Shown one piece after another: positions 10,881 to 19,638 of a stretch of 64,000 nt of DNA. The notes under the pieces are model-generated. The model saw only the letters and a program-made list of their open reading frames with translations, was not told the origin of the DNA and made no database searches. Numbering within the stretch: position 1 is the stretch's first letter; each line of letters starts with the position of its first letter. Location: positions 1-64,000 of the forward strand of contig NZ_JALPRX010000009.1 of assembly GCF_023223525.1 (NCBI RefSeq), in the 5' to 3' direction. The position numbers were made by a program, and so were the translations under genes. The stretch comes from Roseomonas acroporae. Lineage in GTDB: Bacteria > Pseudomonadota > Alphaproteobacteria > Acetobacterales > Acetobacteraceae.

Positions 10881-10906
10881 GAAAACGTTTTCAGGATTCC
10901 TGTCAA
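10881..10906. promoter_or_regulatory. Palindromic fru operator with -35 element
   Basis: A perfect 12-bp palindrome gaaaacgttttc at 10881-10892 has the central CG typical of LacI-family operators. It lies 44 bp upstream of the fruB start and 107 bp upstream of the divergent regulator. On the minus strand a perfect TTGACA (10901-10906) lies 8 bp upstream of it, so bound repressor would sit in the fruB promoter. No clear -10 hexamer was found. Confidence 0.75.
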
Positions 10907-10999
10907 GCATTTCGTGATGGCATCGTCGGAAAACCTGCCTCTTGTGGGAAGTTGGCTGAAGTGCCAAGGAATCTCCGGGCCTCGGGAGGGTCGTCACCC

Positions 11000-12031
11000 G
11001 TGAAAAGCATTCCAGGCTCCACGCCGGTCGGGGCCAAGACCGGCGGGATCAAGGAGGTGGCGCGCCTCGCCGGGGTGTCGCCGGCCACCGTCTCGCGCGT
11101 GCTGTCGCGGGTGCCGGTGAGCGAGGCGCTGCGCGAGCGGGTGGAGGCGGCGGTGCAGGCCACCGGCTACCGCCCCAACCTCGCCGCCCGGCGTCTGCGC
11201 TCGCGCCATTCCTGGACGGTGGGGCTGATCGTCGCCGACATCCGCAATCCCTTCTTCACCACGCTCAGCAGCGCCGTGGAGGAGGTGGCCTACAAGGCCG
11301 GGCTGCGGGTGATCCTCTGCAACACCGACGAGGACCCCCAGAAGGAGGCGATCTACCTGCAATTGATGCAGGACGAGCGGGTGACGGGTGCCATCTTCGC
11401 GCCGACCCGCGAGACCGCCGGCCGCCTGGCCCGGCAGCGCCTGGAATTCCCCGTGGTGCTGATCGACCGCGCCGTGCCGGGCGGGGTCCACGATGCCGTG
11501 GTGCTGGACAACCGCGAGGCCGGCGCCGTCCTGGCGCGGCACCTGCACGCGCAGGGCTTCCGGCGCATCGCCGGGCTGTTCGGCAGCCGCAGCACCACGG
11601 GCATCGAGCGGCATGCCGGCTATGCCGAGGCGCTGGCGGCGCTCGGCCTGCCGGCGCGGGCGGAATTCGTGATGCCGGCGGTGGCGCCGGCGGAGGCGGC
11701 GGTGCGCCGCTGGCTGGCCTCGGCCGACCGGCCGGACGCCGTGGTGGCGAGCAACGGGCTGCTGCTGATGGGCGTGGTGCGGGCGCTGCGCGCGGCGGGC
11801 TGCGCCATGCCGGACGACCTCGCCGTGGCGGGATTCGACAACGATGGCTGGACCGAGCTGGTCGGGCCGGGGCTGACCGTGATCGAGCAGCCGGTGGAGG
11901 CGATCGGCCGCACCGCCATGACCATGCTGCTGGAGCGGCTGGAGCAGCCGGAGGCGCCCACGCGCCGCGTGGTGCTGAGCGGTCGCTGCGTGGCCAGGGG
12001 CTCGACGGCGCCGGCGCGGGCCGAGGCCTGA
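11000..12031 (+). CDS. fruR: LacI-family transcriptional regulator, probable fructose operon repressor
   Basis: A 343-residue DNA-binding repressor. The helix-turn-helix is at about residues 17-40 (IKEVARLAGVSPATVSRVLS), with the hinge helix region near 58-66 (NLAARRLRS). A periplasmic-binding-like sensor domain follows, including VGLIVADIRNPFF. The GTG at 11000 is chosen because GGAGG lies 11 nt upstream and the HTH begins 16 residues in; upstream in-frame codons are unrelated. It is divergent from the fru operon across the palindromic operator, so control of fructose uptake (and of itself) is the likely role. The effector, perhaps fructose 1-phosphate, is inferred by analogy to FruR/Cra. 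Confidence 0.9.
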   Translation: MKSIPGSTPVGAKTGGIKEVARLAGVSPATVSRVLSRVPVSEALRERVEAAVQATGYRPNLAARRLRSRHSWTVGLIVADIRNPFFTTLSSAVEEVAYKAGLRVILCNTDEDPQKEAIYLQLMQDERVTGAIFAPTRETAGRLARQRLEFPVVLIDRAVPGGVHDAVVLDNREAGAVLARHLHAQGFRRIAGLFGSRSTTGIERHAGYAEALAALGLPARAEFVMPAVAPAEAAVRRWLASADRPDAVVASNGLLLMGVVRALRAAGCAMPDDLAVAGFDNDGWTELVGPGLTVIEQPVEAIGRTAMTMLLERLEQPEAPTRRVVLSGRCVARGSTAPARAEA

Positions 12032-12194
12032 GGCCGGCCCGCACGGGTCCCGGCCTGTGCCGGCCGGTATCGCGCGCGGGGCTGGCGGGGCGGCCGCGCG
12101 CCGAACCGGCGAGGCATAGGGGTCCGCGCTCGTGCGGCCCCGTATGACGCGGGGCCTTCCCGAGGAGGGACGCCCCGGCGGGCCCGGGCATCCC

Positions 12195-12965
12195 TCAGAT
12201 GCCGCCGATCGAGTGCCCGCCATCGACCGTCAGCGTCGCCCCGGTCATGTGCGCCCCGGCGTCGGAGGCGAGCAGCAGCAGCGGCCCGGTCAGGTCCTCC
12301 GGCCGCCCCAGCCGGCGCTGCGGCACCCGCCGCACCATGGCCTGCCCGGCCTCCGAGGCGAAGAATTCCGCGTTGATCGCCGTGGCGACGTAGCCCGGCG
12401 CCAGCGCGTTGACGCGGATGCCGTGCCGCGCCAGCTCCACCGCCATCTGCCGCGTGAGTTGCAGCAGCCCGGCCTTGGCGGCGGTGTAGCCCGCGACGCC
12501 CGCGATCACCCGCTCGCCCAGGATCGAGGCGACGTTGACGATCGAGCCCGGCCGCTTCGCCGCCACCAGCCGCCGCGCCGCCTCCTGCCCCACCAGGAAG
12601 GCGCCGCGCAGGTCCACGTCCAGCACCGCGTCCCAGTCCTCGACGCCCTGCTGGAGGAAGGGCTTCGTGACGGCGATGCCGGCGTTGTTGACCAGGATGT
12701 CGGGCACGCCCAGCTCGACCTCGGCGGCGTCGAAGGCGCGGGGGATGCCGGCGGGATCGGTGACGTCGAGCGGCACGGCCAGCGCGCCCAGCTCGTCGGC
12801 GAGCCCGGCCAGCGTCGCCGGCCGGCGCGCCGCCAGCACCAGCCGGGCGCCGGCGCCGTGCAGCACCCGCGCGAAATGCGCGCCCAGCACGCCGTTGGCG
12901 CCGGTGACGAGCGCCACCCGGCCGGCCAGCGAGAAGCCGGCCAGCGGCTGCGTTGCGTCGGCCAT
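12195..12965 (-). CDS. SDR-family NAD(P)-dependent oxidoreductase
   Basis: A classical short-chain dehydrogenase of 256 residues. It has the cofactor loop TGANGVLG near residue 20, the NNAG motif, a catalytic Ser in NVASILGER and the active-site YTAAK. The C-terminus (TGATLTVDGGHS) is typical of gluconate 5-dehydrogenase / 3-oxoacyl-reductase-like SDRs. The ATG at 12965 has GAGGAA close upstream. It converges on the LacI regulator and is followed upstream by a 2-hydroxyacid dehydrogenase in the same direction, about 220 bp away. The substrate cannot be assigned; a sugar acid or polyol is plausible from the surroundings. Confidence 0.92.
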   Translation of the reverse strand: MADATQPLAGFSLAGRVALVTGANGVLGAHFARVLHGAGARLVLAARRPATLAGLADELGALAVPLDVTDPAGIPRAFDAAEVELGVPDILVNNAGIAVTKPFLQQGVEDWDAVLDVDLRGAFLVGQEAARRLVAAKRPGSIVNVASILGERVIAGVAGYTAAKAGLLQLTRQMAVELARHGIRVNALAPGYVATAINAEFFASEAGQAMVRRVPQRRLGRPEDLTGPLLLLASDAGAHMTGATLTVDGGHSIGGI

Positions 12966-13183
12966 GGCCGTTCCTCCCCCTGTCGTTGGCGGCGATGTAA
13001 CCACCGGCGCGGCGGCGGCGGCAAGCGGCCGTCCGGGCGGCGGGATGGGGCGCGGGTGTCCGGCGCCCGGCGGCGTGTGGGGCGGCGCACGGCCCGTCAC
13101 GCCGTACCCGTCACGCCGTGTCCCTCATGCCGCGCCCGTCACGCGGCACCCGGAGGGCCGGCCCGGTCGCGCCCGCCCGTCGC

Positions 13184-14161
13184 TCAGCCGCGCTGCGGCA
13201 GCGCCGCCGGGTTCGCCACGTTGATCGGCGCGCCCGCCGCGTAGGCGAGGAGCTGCGCCACCGCCGCGTCGTAGAGCGAGCGCAGCGTGCCCCATTCCAC
13301 GTAGCCGAGATGCGGCGTGCAGAGCGCGTTGGGCAGGTGCAGCAGCGGATCGGCCGCGCCCAGCACCGGCTCCTGCGCGAACACGTCGACGGCGGCGTGG
13401 CCGGGGCGGCCGGCCTGGAGCGCCGCCACCAGCGCGCCGGGCTCGATGATCGTGGCGCGGCTGGTGTTGACCAGCAGCGCATCGGGCTTCATCCGCGCCA
13501 GGTCCGCCGCGGTGACGATGCCGCGCGTCTCGGGCGTCGAGAGGATGTGCAGCGAGAGCACGTCGGCGGCGGCGAAGAATTCCTCGCGGCTCGCCGCCGC
13601 CTCGTACCCCGCCTCGCGCGCGCGGGCGAGCGAGCCCTCGCGGCCCCAGCACAGCACGCGCATGCCGAAGGCGCGCCCCACCGCGGCGACGAGGCTGCCG
13701 ATGCGGCCGAAGGCGTAGATGCCTAGCGTCCTGCCGTGCAGCCCGGTGCCGACCGAGCCCTGCCACTGCCCGCCCTTCAGCCGGTCCACCTCGGACGGGA
13801 TGTGGCGCAGCGCCGCGAGGATCAGCCCCCAGGCCAGCTCCGCCGTCGGGTGCGGCCCGCCGGAGCCGCCGGCCGAGACCGGGATGCCGCGCTCGGTCAG
13901 CGCCGCCACGTCGAGATGGCCGAGGTTGCGGCCGGTCTGGCTGATGAAGCGCAGGTTCGGCAGGCGCTCGATCACCGCGCGCGACAGGGCGGTGCGCTGC
14001 TGGAGCAGCACGATGGCGTCGAAGGGTTCGAGGCGCTCGGCCAGGGCGGCCGCGTCGGGCGGGGTGTCGTGGAACACCGTGACCTGGTGCCCGGCCAGAC
14101 GCTTCGCGGCGTCGAGCTGGCGGAAGGCATCCTGGTAGTCGTCGAGGATCGCGATCTGCAT
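13184..14161 (-). CDS. D-isomer-specific 2-hydroxyacid dehydrogenase
   Basis: An NAD-dependent D-2-hydroxyacid dehydrogenase (SerA/PdxB superfamily), 325 residues. The Rossmann loop is FGRIGSLVA, a GxIG variant of GxGxxG. The catalytic triad is visible as Arg in NTSRATIIEP, Glu in DVFAQEP and His in CTPHLGYVEWG. The start at 14161 (MQIAILDDYQDAF) is the usual start of this subfamily. Sequence between it and the SDR holds short repeats of cccgtcacgccgt around 13088-13145. It may be an erythronate or phosphoglycerate-type enzyme; the substrate is open. Confidence 0.92.
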   Translation of the reverse strand: MQIAILDDYQDAFRQLDAAKRLAGHQVTVFHDTPPDAAALAERLEPFDAIVLLQQRTALSRAVIERLPNLRFISQTGRNLGHLDVAALTERGIPVSAGGSGGPHPTAELAWGLILAALRHIPSEVDRLKGGQWQGSVGTGLHGRTLGIYAFGRIGSLVAAVGRAFGMRVLCWGREGSLARAREAGYEAAASREEFFAAADVLSLHILSTPETRGIVTAADLARMKPDALLVNTSRATIIEPGALVAALQAGRPGHAAVDVFAQEPVLGAADPLLHLPNALCTPHLGYVEWGTLRSLYDAAVAQLLAYAAGAPINVANPAALPQRG

Positions 14162-14580
14162 GCGCGCTGGGTCCGTCCGCTTCCCGGCGGGGCGCGTCGG
14201 CGGGCCGGTGGCCGGCCGGGCGCCTGCTTCCCCCCGCCTGTTGTCTCCCGGCCAGCATGTCGCCGGGCGGCGGCGACGTAAACGGGGCGAGGTGGCGGCG
14301 CGCGCGGCGCCCGGCCGGGGCGGGGCCGGCGCCGCCGCCGCGGCGGCGGCGCCGGCATCCGGGCCGCCGGGAACGGGGCGGTTCGCCGGCCCGGCTCGCC
14401 GGATCGGCGCGCGGTGCCGAGGCAACGGGCCAGGGGGGGCCAGGGGGGGCGGGCCAGGGGGGCGGGCCAGGGGGGCGGGCCAGGGGGGGCAGGAATGCCG
14501 TGCCGGCACGGCATCCGGCGCGGTCCACCCCCGCCCCGAGCGCGCTTTCCCCCCCGCACCACTGCCTGTACAAGCTTTCC
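14162..14580. repeat. Divergent gap upstream of rnd with G-run tandem repeat
   Basis: No gene. At 14428-14490 a short unit (gggccaggggggc) is repeated about five times with G runs of 6-7 bases. The G runs on the top strand are close enough to form G-quadruplexes. The array ends about 90 bp before the RNase D start. Confidence 0.6.
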
Positions 14581-15765
14581 ATGAGTCGACGGCCTGCCGA
14601 TGCGTTCCGCAACCCCGCCCTGATCGCCACCTCCGATGCGCTGGCCGCCCTCTGCGAGCGGCTGCGACAGGAGCGGTTCGTCACCGTCGACACCGAATTC
14701 ATGCGCGAGCGGACCTACTGGCCCGAGCTCTGCGTCGTGCAGCTCGCGGGCGACCACGAGGTGGCGGTGATCGACGCGCTGGCGCCGGATCTCGACCTCG
14801 CCCCGCTCGGCGCGCTGCTGGCGGACCCGGCCGTGGTGAAGGTGTTCCACGCGGCGCGGCAGGACGTGGAGATCTTCCTGCTCAAGTTCGGCGCCGTGCC
14901 GGCGCCGCTGTTCGACACCCAGGTGGCGGCGATGGTGGCCGGCTTCGGCGACCAGGTCAGCTATGACGGCCTCGTCCGGGCGCTGGCCAACGCGCAGATC
15001 GACAAGGCGCACCGCTTCAGCGACTGGGCGGCGCGGCCGCTCTCGCCCTCGCAGATCGCCTATGCCGCCGCCGACGTGACGCATCTGCGCGCCGTCTACA
15101 CCGGCCTCCGTTCCCGGCTGGAGCGCGAGGGGCGGCTCGACTGGGTGGCCGAGGAGATGGCGGTGCTGGCCGATCCCGCCACCTACCGCCCGGACCCGGA
15201 GGCGGTGTGGGAGAAGCTGCGGCCGCGCACGCACAACCGCCGCTTCCTCGGCGTGCTGCGCGCCGCCGCCGCCTGGCGCGAGCGGGAGGCGCAGCGCGTC
15301 AACATCCCGCGCGGGCGGCTGGTGAAGGACGAGACGCTGCTGGAGATCGCGGCGACCGCCCCGGAGAGCGCGGCCGAGCTCGGCCGGGCGCGCGGCATCG
15401 GCAAGGGCTTCGCCGAGGGCAAGAGCGGCGCCTCGCTGCTGGCCGCGATCGCGGCGGCCAAGGCGCTGCCGGATGCCGAGATGCCGGAGCCGCCGCGCGA
15501 GCGGGCCGGGCCCTCGCCCTCGCCGGCGCTGGTGGCGCTGCTCAAGGTGCTGCTGGCCGCCAAGAGCGAGGAGCACCACGTCGCCCCCAAGCTGCTGGCC
15601 AGCACGGACGAGCTGGAGCGCCTCGCCGCCGGCGAGGCGGGCGACCTGCCGGTGCTGCACGGCTGGCGGCGCGAGGTGTACGGCGAGGCGGCGCTGGCGC
15701 TGCGCGAGGGGCGGCTGGCGCTGGGCGTGGACGGGCGCAAGGTGCGGCTGATCACCGCGGGGTAG
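14581..15765 (+). CDS. rnd: Ribonuclease D
   Basis: A 3'-5' exoribonuclease of the DEDDy family, 394 residues, acting in tRNA and small-RNA 3' maturation. The exonuclease domain (1-180) has the catalytic DTE at residues 37-39, an Asp in HAARQDVEIF, and Tyr plus Asp in IAYAAADVTHL. An HRDC-like domain follows at about 205-290 (REAQRVNIPRGRLVKDETLLEIA), with a second helical segment to the end. The ATG at 14581 is the first Met compatible with the family N-terminus. It is transcribed toward the tamB end, with stop codons about 40 bp apart. Confidence 0.95.
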   Translation: MSRRPADAFRNPALIATSDALAALCERLRQERFVTVDTEFMRERTYWPELCVVQLAGDHEVAVIDALAPDLDLAPLGALLADPAVVKVFHAARQDVEIFLLKFGAVPAPLFDTQVAAMVAGFGDQVSYDGLVRALANAQIDKAHRFSDWAARPLSPSQIAYAAADVTHLRAVYTGLRSRLEREGRLDWVAEEMAVLADPATYRPDPEAVWEKLRPRTHNRRFLGVLRAAAAWREREAQRVNIPRGRLVKDETLLEIAATAPESAAELGRARGIGKGFAEGKSGASLLAAIAAAKALPDAEMPEPPRERAGPSPSPALVALLKVLLAAKSEEHHVAPKLLASTDELERLAAGEAGDLPVLHGWRREVYGEAALALREGRLALGVDGRKVRLITAG

Positions 15766-15804
15766 CCCCCCGCCCATGCGCCGCGCGACGGCGGGAAGCC
15801 GGCG

Positions 15805-18800
15805 TCAGTACTCGTACTCGTAGGACAGCCCCACGCGCTGCCCCGCCGCCCCCGCCCCGGCCCCCGCCTGCAGGCGCAGCCGCGGCGCCAGGTCCACCTG
15901 CACCTGCACGCGCGTCGAGCCCGCATCCGCGCCCTGCTGCACCCCGACATAGACGCCCTGGCCGATGTAGCGCCCCGCCTCCAGCGCCGGCACGTCGGAG
16001 CGGTTGCCGGCGGTGCTGCTCGCGCCCGCGGTGTTGCCCGAGGCGACGCCGAGCGTGTCGAGCGAGAGGAAGCGGCGGATGCGGGCGAAGATGCCGTCGC
16101 TGCCCTCGCCGATCAGCCCGGTCTGCCCGGCCACGAGCTGCGCGATCTGCGCGAGCTGGAAGGGCGAGAGGCGGCCCGAGGGCTGGTTGAACAGCAGCCG
16201 CGCCAGCACCTCGTCCTGCGGCAGCTCGGGCTGCGAGTAGAAGGTGACCTTCGGGTCGTTGGGCGAGCCCTCCACCTTGACGAACAGCGTCGCGTCGCTC
16301 GCCGGGGCGGTGGCGAGCAGGTCCAGCTCCGGCAGGATCGAGCCCGGGTGGAACTGCATCACCCCGCGCGTGAAGCTGATTCGCTTGGTGACGATGTCGA
16401 TCGTGCCCCGGCGCAGATCCAGCCGCCCGTCGATCGAGGGCGCGGCGGCGGTGCCGCCGATCGCGAGCTGCCCGCCCAGCTCCACCTCGATGCCGCGCCC
16501 GCGCACGAACACGCCCTGCGGCGCCTGGAACTGGATGGCGAGCGCCATGGGCGGCGCCGGCACCGCGGCGGCGGGCGGCGGCGGCGGGGGCGGCCGCCGC
16601 GTGCCGGGCGGCGGCGTGCCGCGCTCGCGCACCGGCAGCTCGCGCACGGAGGGGGGCAGGTTCTCGGGGATGCGCAGCTCGGCGCCGAGCAGCCGGATCG
16701 TGCCGGCGATGCGGGAGGCGCCGGTGGCCTCGCCGGTCGCGCGCAGGTCGGCGTTGAAGGTGCCGGTGCCGAAATCGCCGGAGACGGGGGCGGCGTTGCG
16801 GGCGGTGACGGCGAGGTCCATCGGGATTCCCGGCACCATCGGGTCGAGCGAGCCCTGCACGCCGAGCGTGCCGCCGTTCGGGGTGCCGGCGTCGAGCCGC
16901 ACCGCCAGCCGGGTGCCGCCCGCCGCCGAGACCGTGCCGCGCAGGTTCACCACCCGCACCCCGTGGGCGAGGTTGCGGTACTCGCCGTTCGAGAGCGTCG
17001 CCTGGCCGCCGATCTGCGGCGCCCCCACCGTGCCGGCGACGCGCAGCGCCAGCGCCAGCCGCCCGGTGAAGCGGTCGGCGCCGGCGGCGAGGAAGGGGGC
17101 GGCGAGCGGGGCGAGGTCGGCATTGCCGTCCAGCGTCGCGGCGAGCGGCGAGGCCGGCGCGAAGCCGTTCGGCAGCCGCGCCGTGGCGCGCAGGCTGGTG
17201 CCGCGCCCGGCATTCACCGTGGCGCTCACCTGGGCGGCGCTCTGGCTGCCCTGCACCTCGGCGCGCAGATCGACCGAGGGCAGCCCCTGCGACCAGGGCG
17301 CGGTGACGCGCAGGCCGTCCGCCCGCAGCGTGCCCTGCACCTGCGGTGCCGAGGTCTCGCCGGTGACGCGCAGGTCGGCGTTCAGCGTGCCCTGGAGCGG
17401 CGTGTCGGGCGCGAAGCCGTTGGCGATCGCGGCCGGCAGCCGGTCGAGCACGACGCGCAGGTCGGCGCGGCTCGGCCCCCAATTGCCGCTGGCGCGCAGC
17501 GTGCCGCCCCGGTTGGTGGTGAGGGTCAGGGATTCGGCCACCACGGCGCCGTCGTCGCGCAGCAGCAGCCGGGCCGGCGCGGCGAGGCGCACGCTGTCCT
17601 GGCCGTAGCCGAGCTGCATCTGCGCCAGCTCGACGCGCCGGCCGCCGGCCGCCGCCGCCACGCCGCCGCGGATCGCGGCATTGGCGCCGGCGCCGCGCCC
17701 TTCCACGGTGAAGCTCATGTCGTCCAGCGTGCCGCGCGCCGTCGCCGCGAGCTGCGCCGGGCCGGAGCCGGGCACGGTGAGGCCCGGCGTCTCCAGCCGC
17801 GCGTCGATGCGCTGCTGGCGCCGCGCATCGGCGTCGAGCTTCGCGGTGAGCAGCAGCCGCCCGGCGATGTCCTGCCCGGCGAGGCGGGCGAGCGGGCACA
17901 GGTCGTCGGCCTCCAGCCGCAGCTCGCCCTCGTAGAGCGTGGTCGCGGGGTCGAACACGCCCGAGGTGGTCAGCCGGGCCGGGCCGAAGCGCACCTCGGA
18001 GGGCTCCAGCCGCAGCCGCTCGCCATCCGGGTTGCCGCGCACCGCGGCCGTCACCGGCAGGTCGCGGTAGCGGCCCTCCAGGTCGAGCCGGACCCGCGGC
18101 GCCGAGACCGGCGTCTCGACCCGCGCGAAGAGGCGCGGCGCGCCGAGGCTCTGGCCGGAGACGACCAGCCCTTCGCCGTTCAGCCGCACCTCCACGGTCG
18201 GGTCGTCGCGCGGCCCGGTCGCCGTGCCCTCGGCGTGCAGCGTGCCGGCGGTGCCGGGTTGCAGCCCCGACAGGTCGCGCACGTCGAGGGTGAAGCGGGC
18301 ATCCAGCGGGTCGGCGATGCGGCCCTCGGCGGCAAGCTCGGCGCGCTGGCCGCGCACCGTCAGCCGCTCCACCTGCTCGGGCGTCGCGGCGAGGCTGATG
18401 GCGGGGGCGGCGCCCAGCGCCGCGTCCAGCGCCGGGATGCCGCTGGCGAAGCCGTCCGGCTTCGCGTCCAGCACCAGGCGCGGCGTGGCGAAGCTGCCGC
18501 CGATCGTGGCGTCCGCCTGCCAGTTGCGCCAGCGGAAGCCCTCGGGCACCAGCGGCCGCAGCTTCGCCGCCTCGTCCAGGTCGAGATGCGCCCGCAGGTC
18601 GAGCGACTGCGCCGGCAGGCCGACCGTGCCGGATGCGAGCAGCCTTGCCGCCGGCAGCGCCACGCGCGCCTCGCGCAGCGTCACGGTCTGGTCGGCGGCG
18701 AGGTCGGCGTCGAGCAGGAAGTCCACGCCGGGGACCAGGGCGCGGAGATTCTCCGGGATCAGCGGCGTGCCGACCAGCCGCCCCTCCAGCCGCCCGCCCG

Positions 18801-19638
18801 CCGCGCCGTCCGTCGAGGCGTGCACCGTGCCCCGCGCGTTCAGCGTCACGTCCGGCCCGATGGCGGCGGCGATCCGCAGATCGGCGCCGGAGGCCGGACC
18901 GGAAAGGTCGAGGTCGAGCGAGGTCGGGCGCCCCGGCAGCCCGACCAGGCCGGAGACCAGCCCGCCCGGCGGCTCGCGCAGCCGCGCCTTCGCGTCCAGC
19001 CGCTCGCCGTTCAGGTCGGCGTCGAGGTCGAGGCTGAGGCCGGCCGGGGCGTCGAGCTGGCGCAGGGCGAGTTGCGCCCGCGCGGCACCGTCCGCCAGCG
19101 CGGCGTTGCCGTTGACGGAGAGCACGGCGGCATGGCCGGCCACCGCCTCGCCCAGCTCGATCCGGTCCACCGCCAGCCGGTCCAGGCGCACGGCCAGGGG
19201 AAGCCGCGGCAGGGAGAAGCCGCCGCCGCCCGACGGCTCCGGCTCGGCCGGGGTCTCGCTCTCCGGCAGCCGGTCGAGCCGCAGCCGGCGGGCGGCGACC
19301 ACCTCGATCCGCGCCTCCCGCTTCGTCGCCAGGGCCAGCCAGTCGAGGCCGAGCCGGGCGTCGTCCAGCTCCAGCCACGGCCCCTTCGCATCGGCCATGA
19401 CCAGCCGGCCGATGCCGACACCCGCCGGCAGCGGGCCGGAAAGCCCCTCCAGCGTCATCCCCGGCACCTGCTCGTTGGCGAGCCGCACCAGCATCGCCTG
19501 CCCCGAGGGGCTGTTCACCCAGGAGAGCCCGCCCGCCACGGCGATCAGCGCCAGCATCGGCAGCGCCGTCACGGTGGTGACGAGCACGCCGAGCAGGCGC
19601 AGCAGGAAGCGTCCGGTACCCCGGAGGAAGCGTCGCAT
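15805..19638 (-). CDS. tamB: Translocation and assembly module protein TamB
   Basis: An inner-membrane-anchored, periplasm-spanning AsmA/TamB-like protein of 1277 residues. It works with TamA in outer-membrane protein insertion and probably lipid transfer. A single N-terminal membrane helix (about 14-36) is followed by a long repetitive beta-rich region of alternating hydrophobic residues. A Pro-rich linker (TPPPGTRRPPPPPPP) precedes the conserved C-terminal TamB domain, ending SYEYEY. The ATG overlaps the tamA stop by four bases (ATGA), indicating coupled synthesis. Length and layout are normal for alphaproteobacterial TamB. Confidence 0.95.
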   Translation of the reverse strand: MRRFLRGTGRFLLRLLGVLVTTVTALPMLALIAVAGGLSWVNSPSGQAMLVRLANEQVPGMTLEGLSGPLPAGVGIGRLVMADAKGPWLELDDARLGLDWLALATKREARIEVVAARRLRLDRLPESETPAEPEPSGGGGFSLPRLPLAVRLDRLAVDRIELGEAVAGHAAVLSVNGNAALADGAARAQLALRQLDAPAGLSLDLDADLNGERLDAKARLREPPGGLVSGLVGLPGRPTSLDLDLSGPASGADLRIAAAIGPDVTLNARGTVHASTDGAAGGRLEGRLVGTPLIPENLRALVPGVDFLLDADLAADQTVTLREARVALPAARLLASGTVGLPAQSLDLRAHLDLDEAAKLRPLVPEGFRWRNWQADATIGGSFATPRLVLDAKPDGFASGIPALDAALGAAPAISLAATPEQVERLTVRGQRAELAAEGRIADPLDARFTLDVRDLSGLQPGTAGTLHAEGTATGPRDDPTVEVRLNGEGLVVSGQSLGAPRLFARVETPVSAPRVRLDLEGRYRDLPVTAAVRGNPDGERLRLEPSEVRFGPARLTTSGVFDPATTLYEGELRLEADDLCPLARLAGQDIAGRLLLTAKLDADARRQQRIDARLETPGLTVPGSGPAQLAATARGTLDDMSFTVEGRGAGANAAIRGGVAAAAGGRRVELAQMQLGYGQDSVRLAAPARLLLRDDGAVVAESLTLTTNRGGTLRASGNWGPSRADLRVVLDRLPAAIANGFAPDTPLQGTLNADLRVTGETSAPQVQGTLRADGLRVTAPWSQGLPSVDLRAEVQGSQSAAQVSATVNAGRGTSLRATARLPNGFAPASPLAATLDGNADLAPLAAPFLAAGADRFTGRLALALRVAGTVGAPQIGGQATLSNGEYRNLAHGVRVVNLRGTVSAAGGTRLAVRLDAGTPNGGTLGVQGSLDPMVPGIPMDLAVTARNAAPVSGDFGTGTFNADLRATGEATGASRIAGTIRLLGAELRIPENLPPSVRELPVRERGTPPPGTRRPPPPPPPAAAVPAPPMALAIQFQAPQGVFVRGRGIEVELGGQLAIGGTAAAPSIDGRLDLRRGTIDIVTKRISFTRGVMQFHPGSILPELDLLATAPASDATLFVKVEGSPNDPKVTFYSQPELPQDEVLARLLFNQPSGRLSPFQLAQIAQLVAGQTGLIGEGSDGIFARIRRFLSLDTLGVASGNTAGASSTAGNRSDVPALEAGRYIGQGVYVGVQQGADAGSTRVQVQVDLAPRLRLQAGAGAGAAGQRVGLSYEYEY

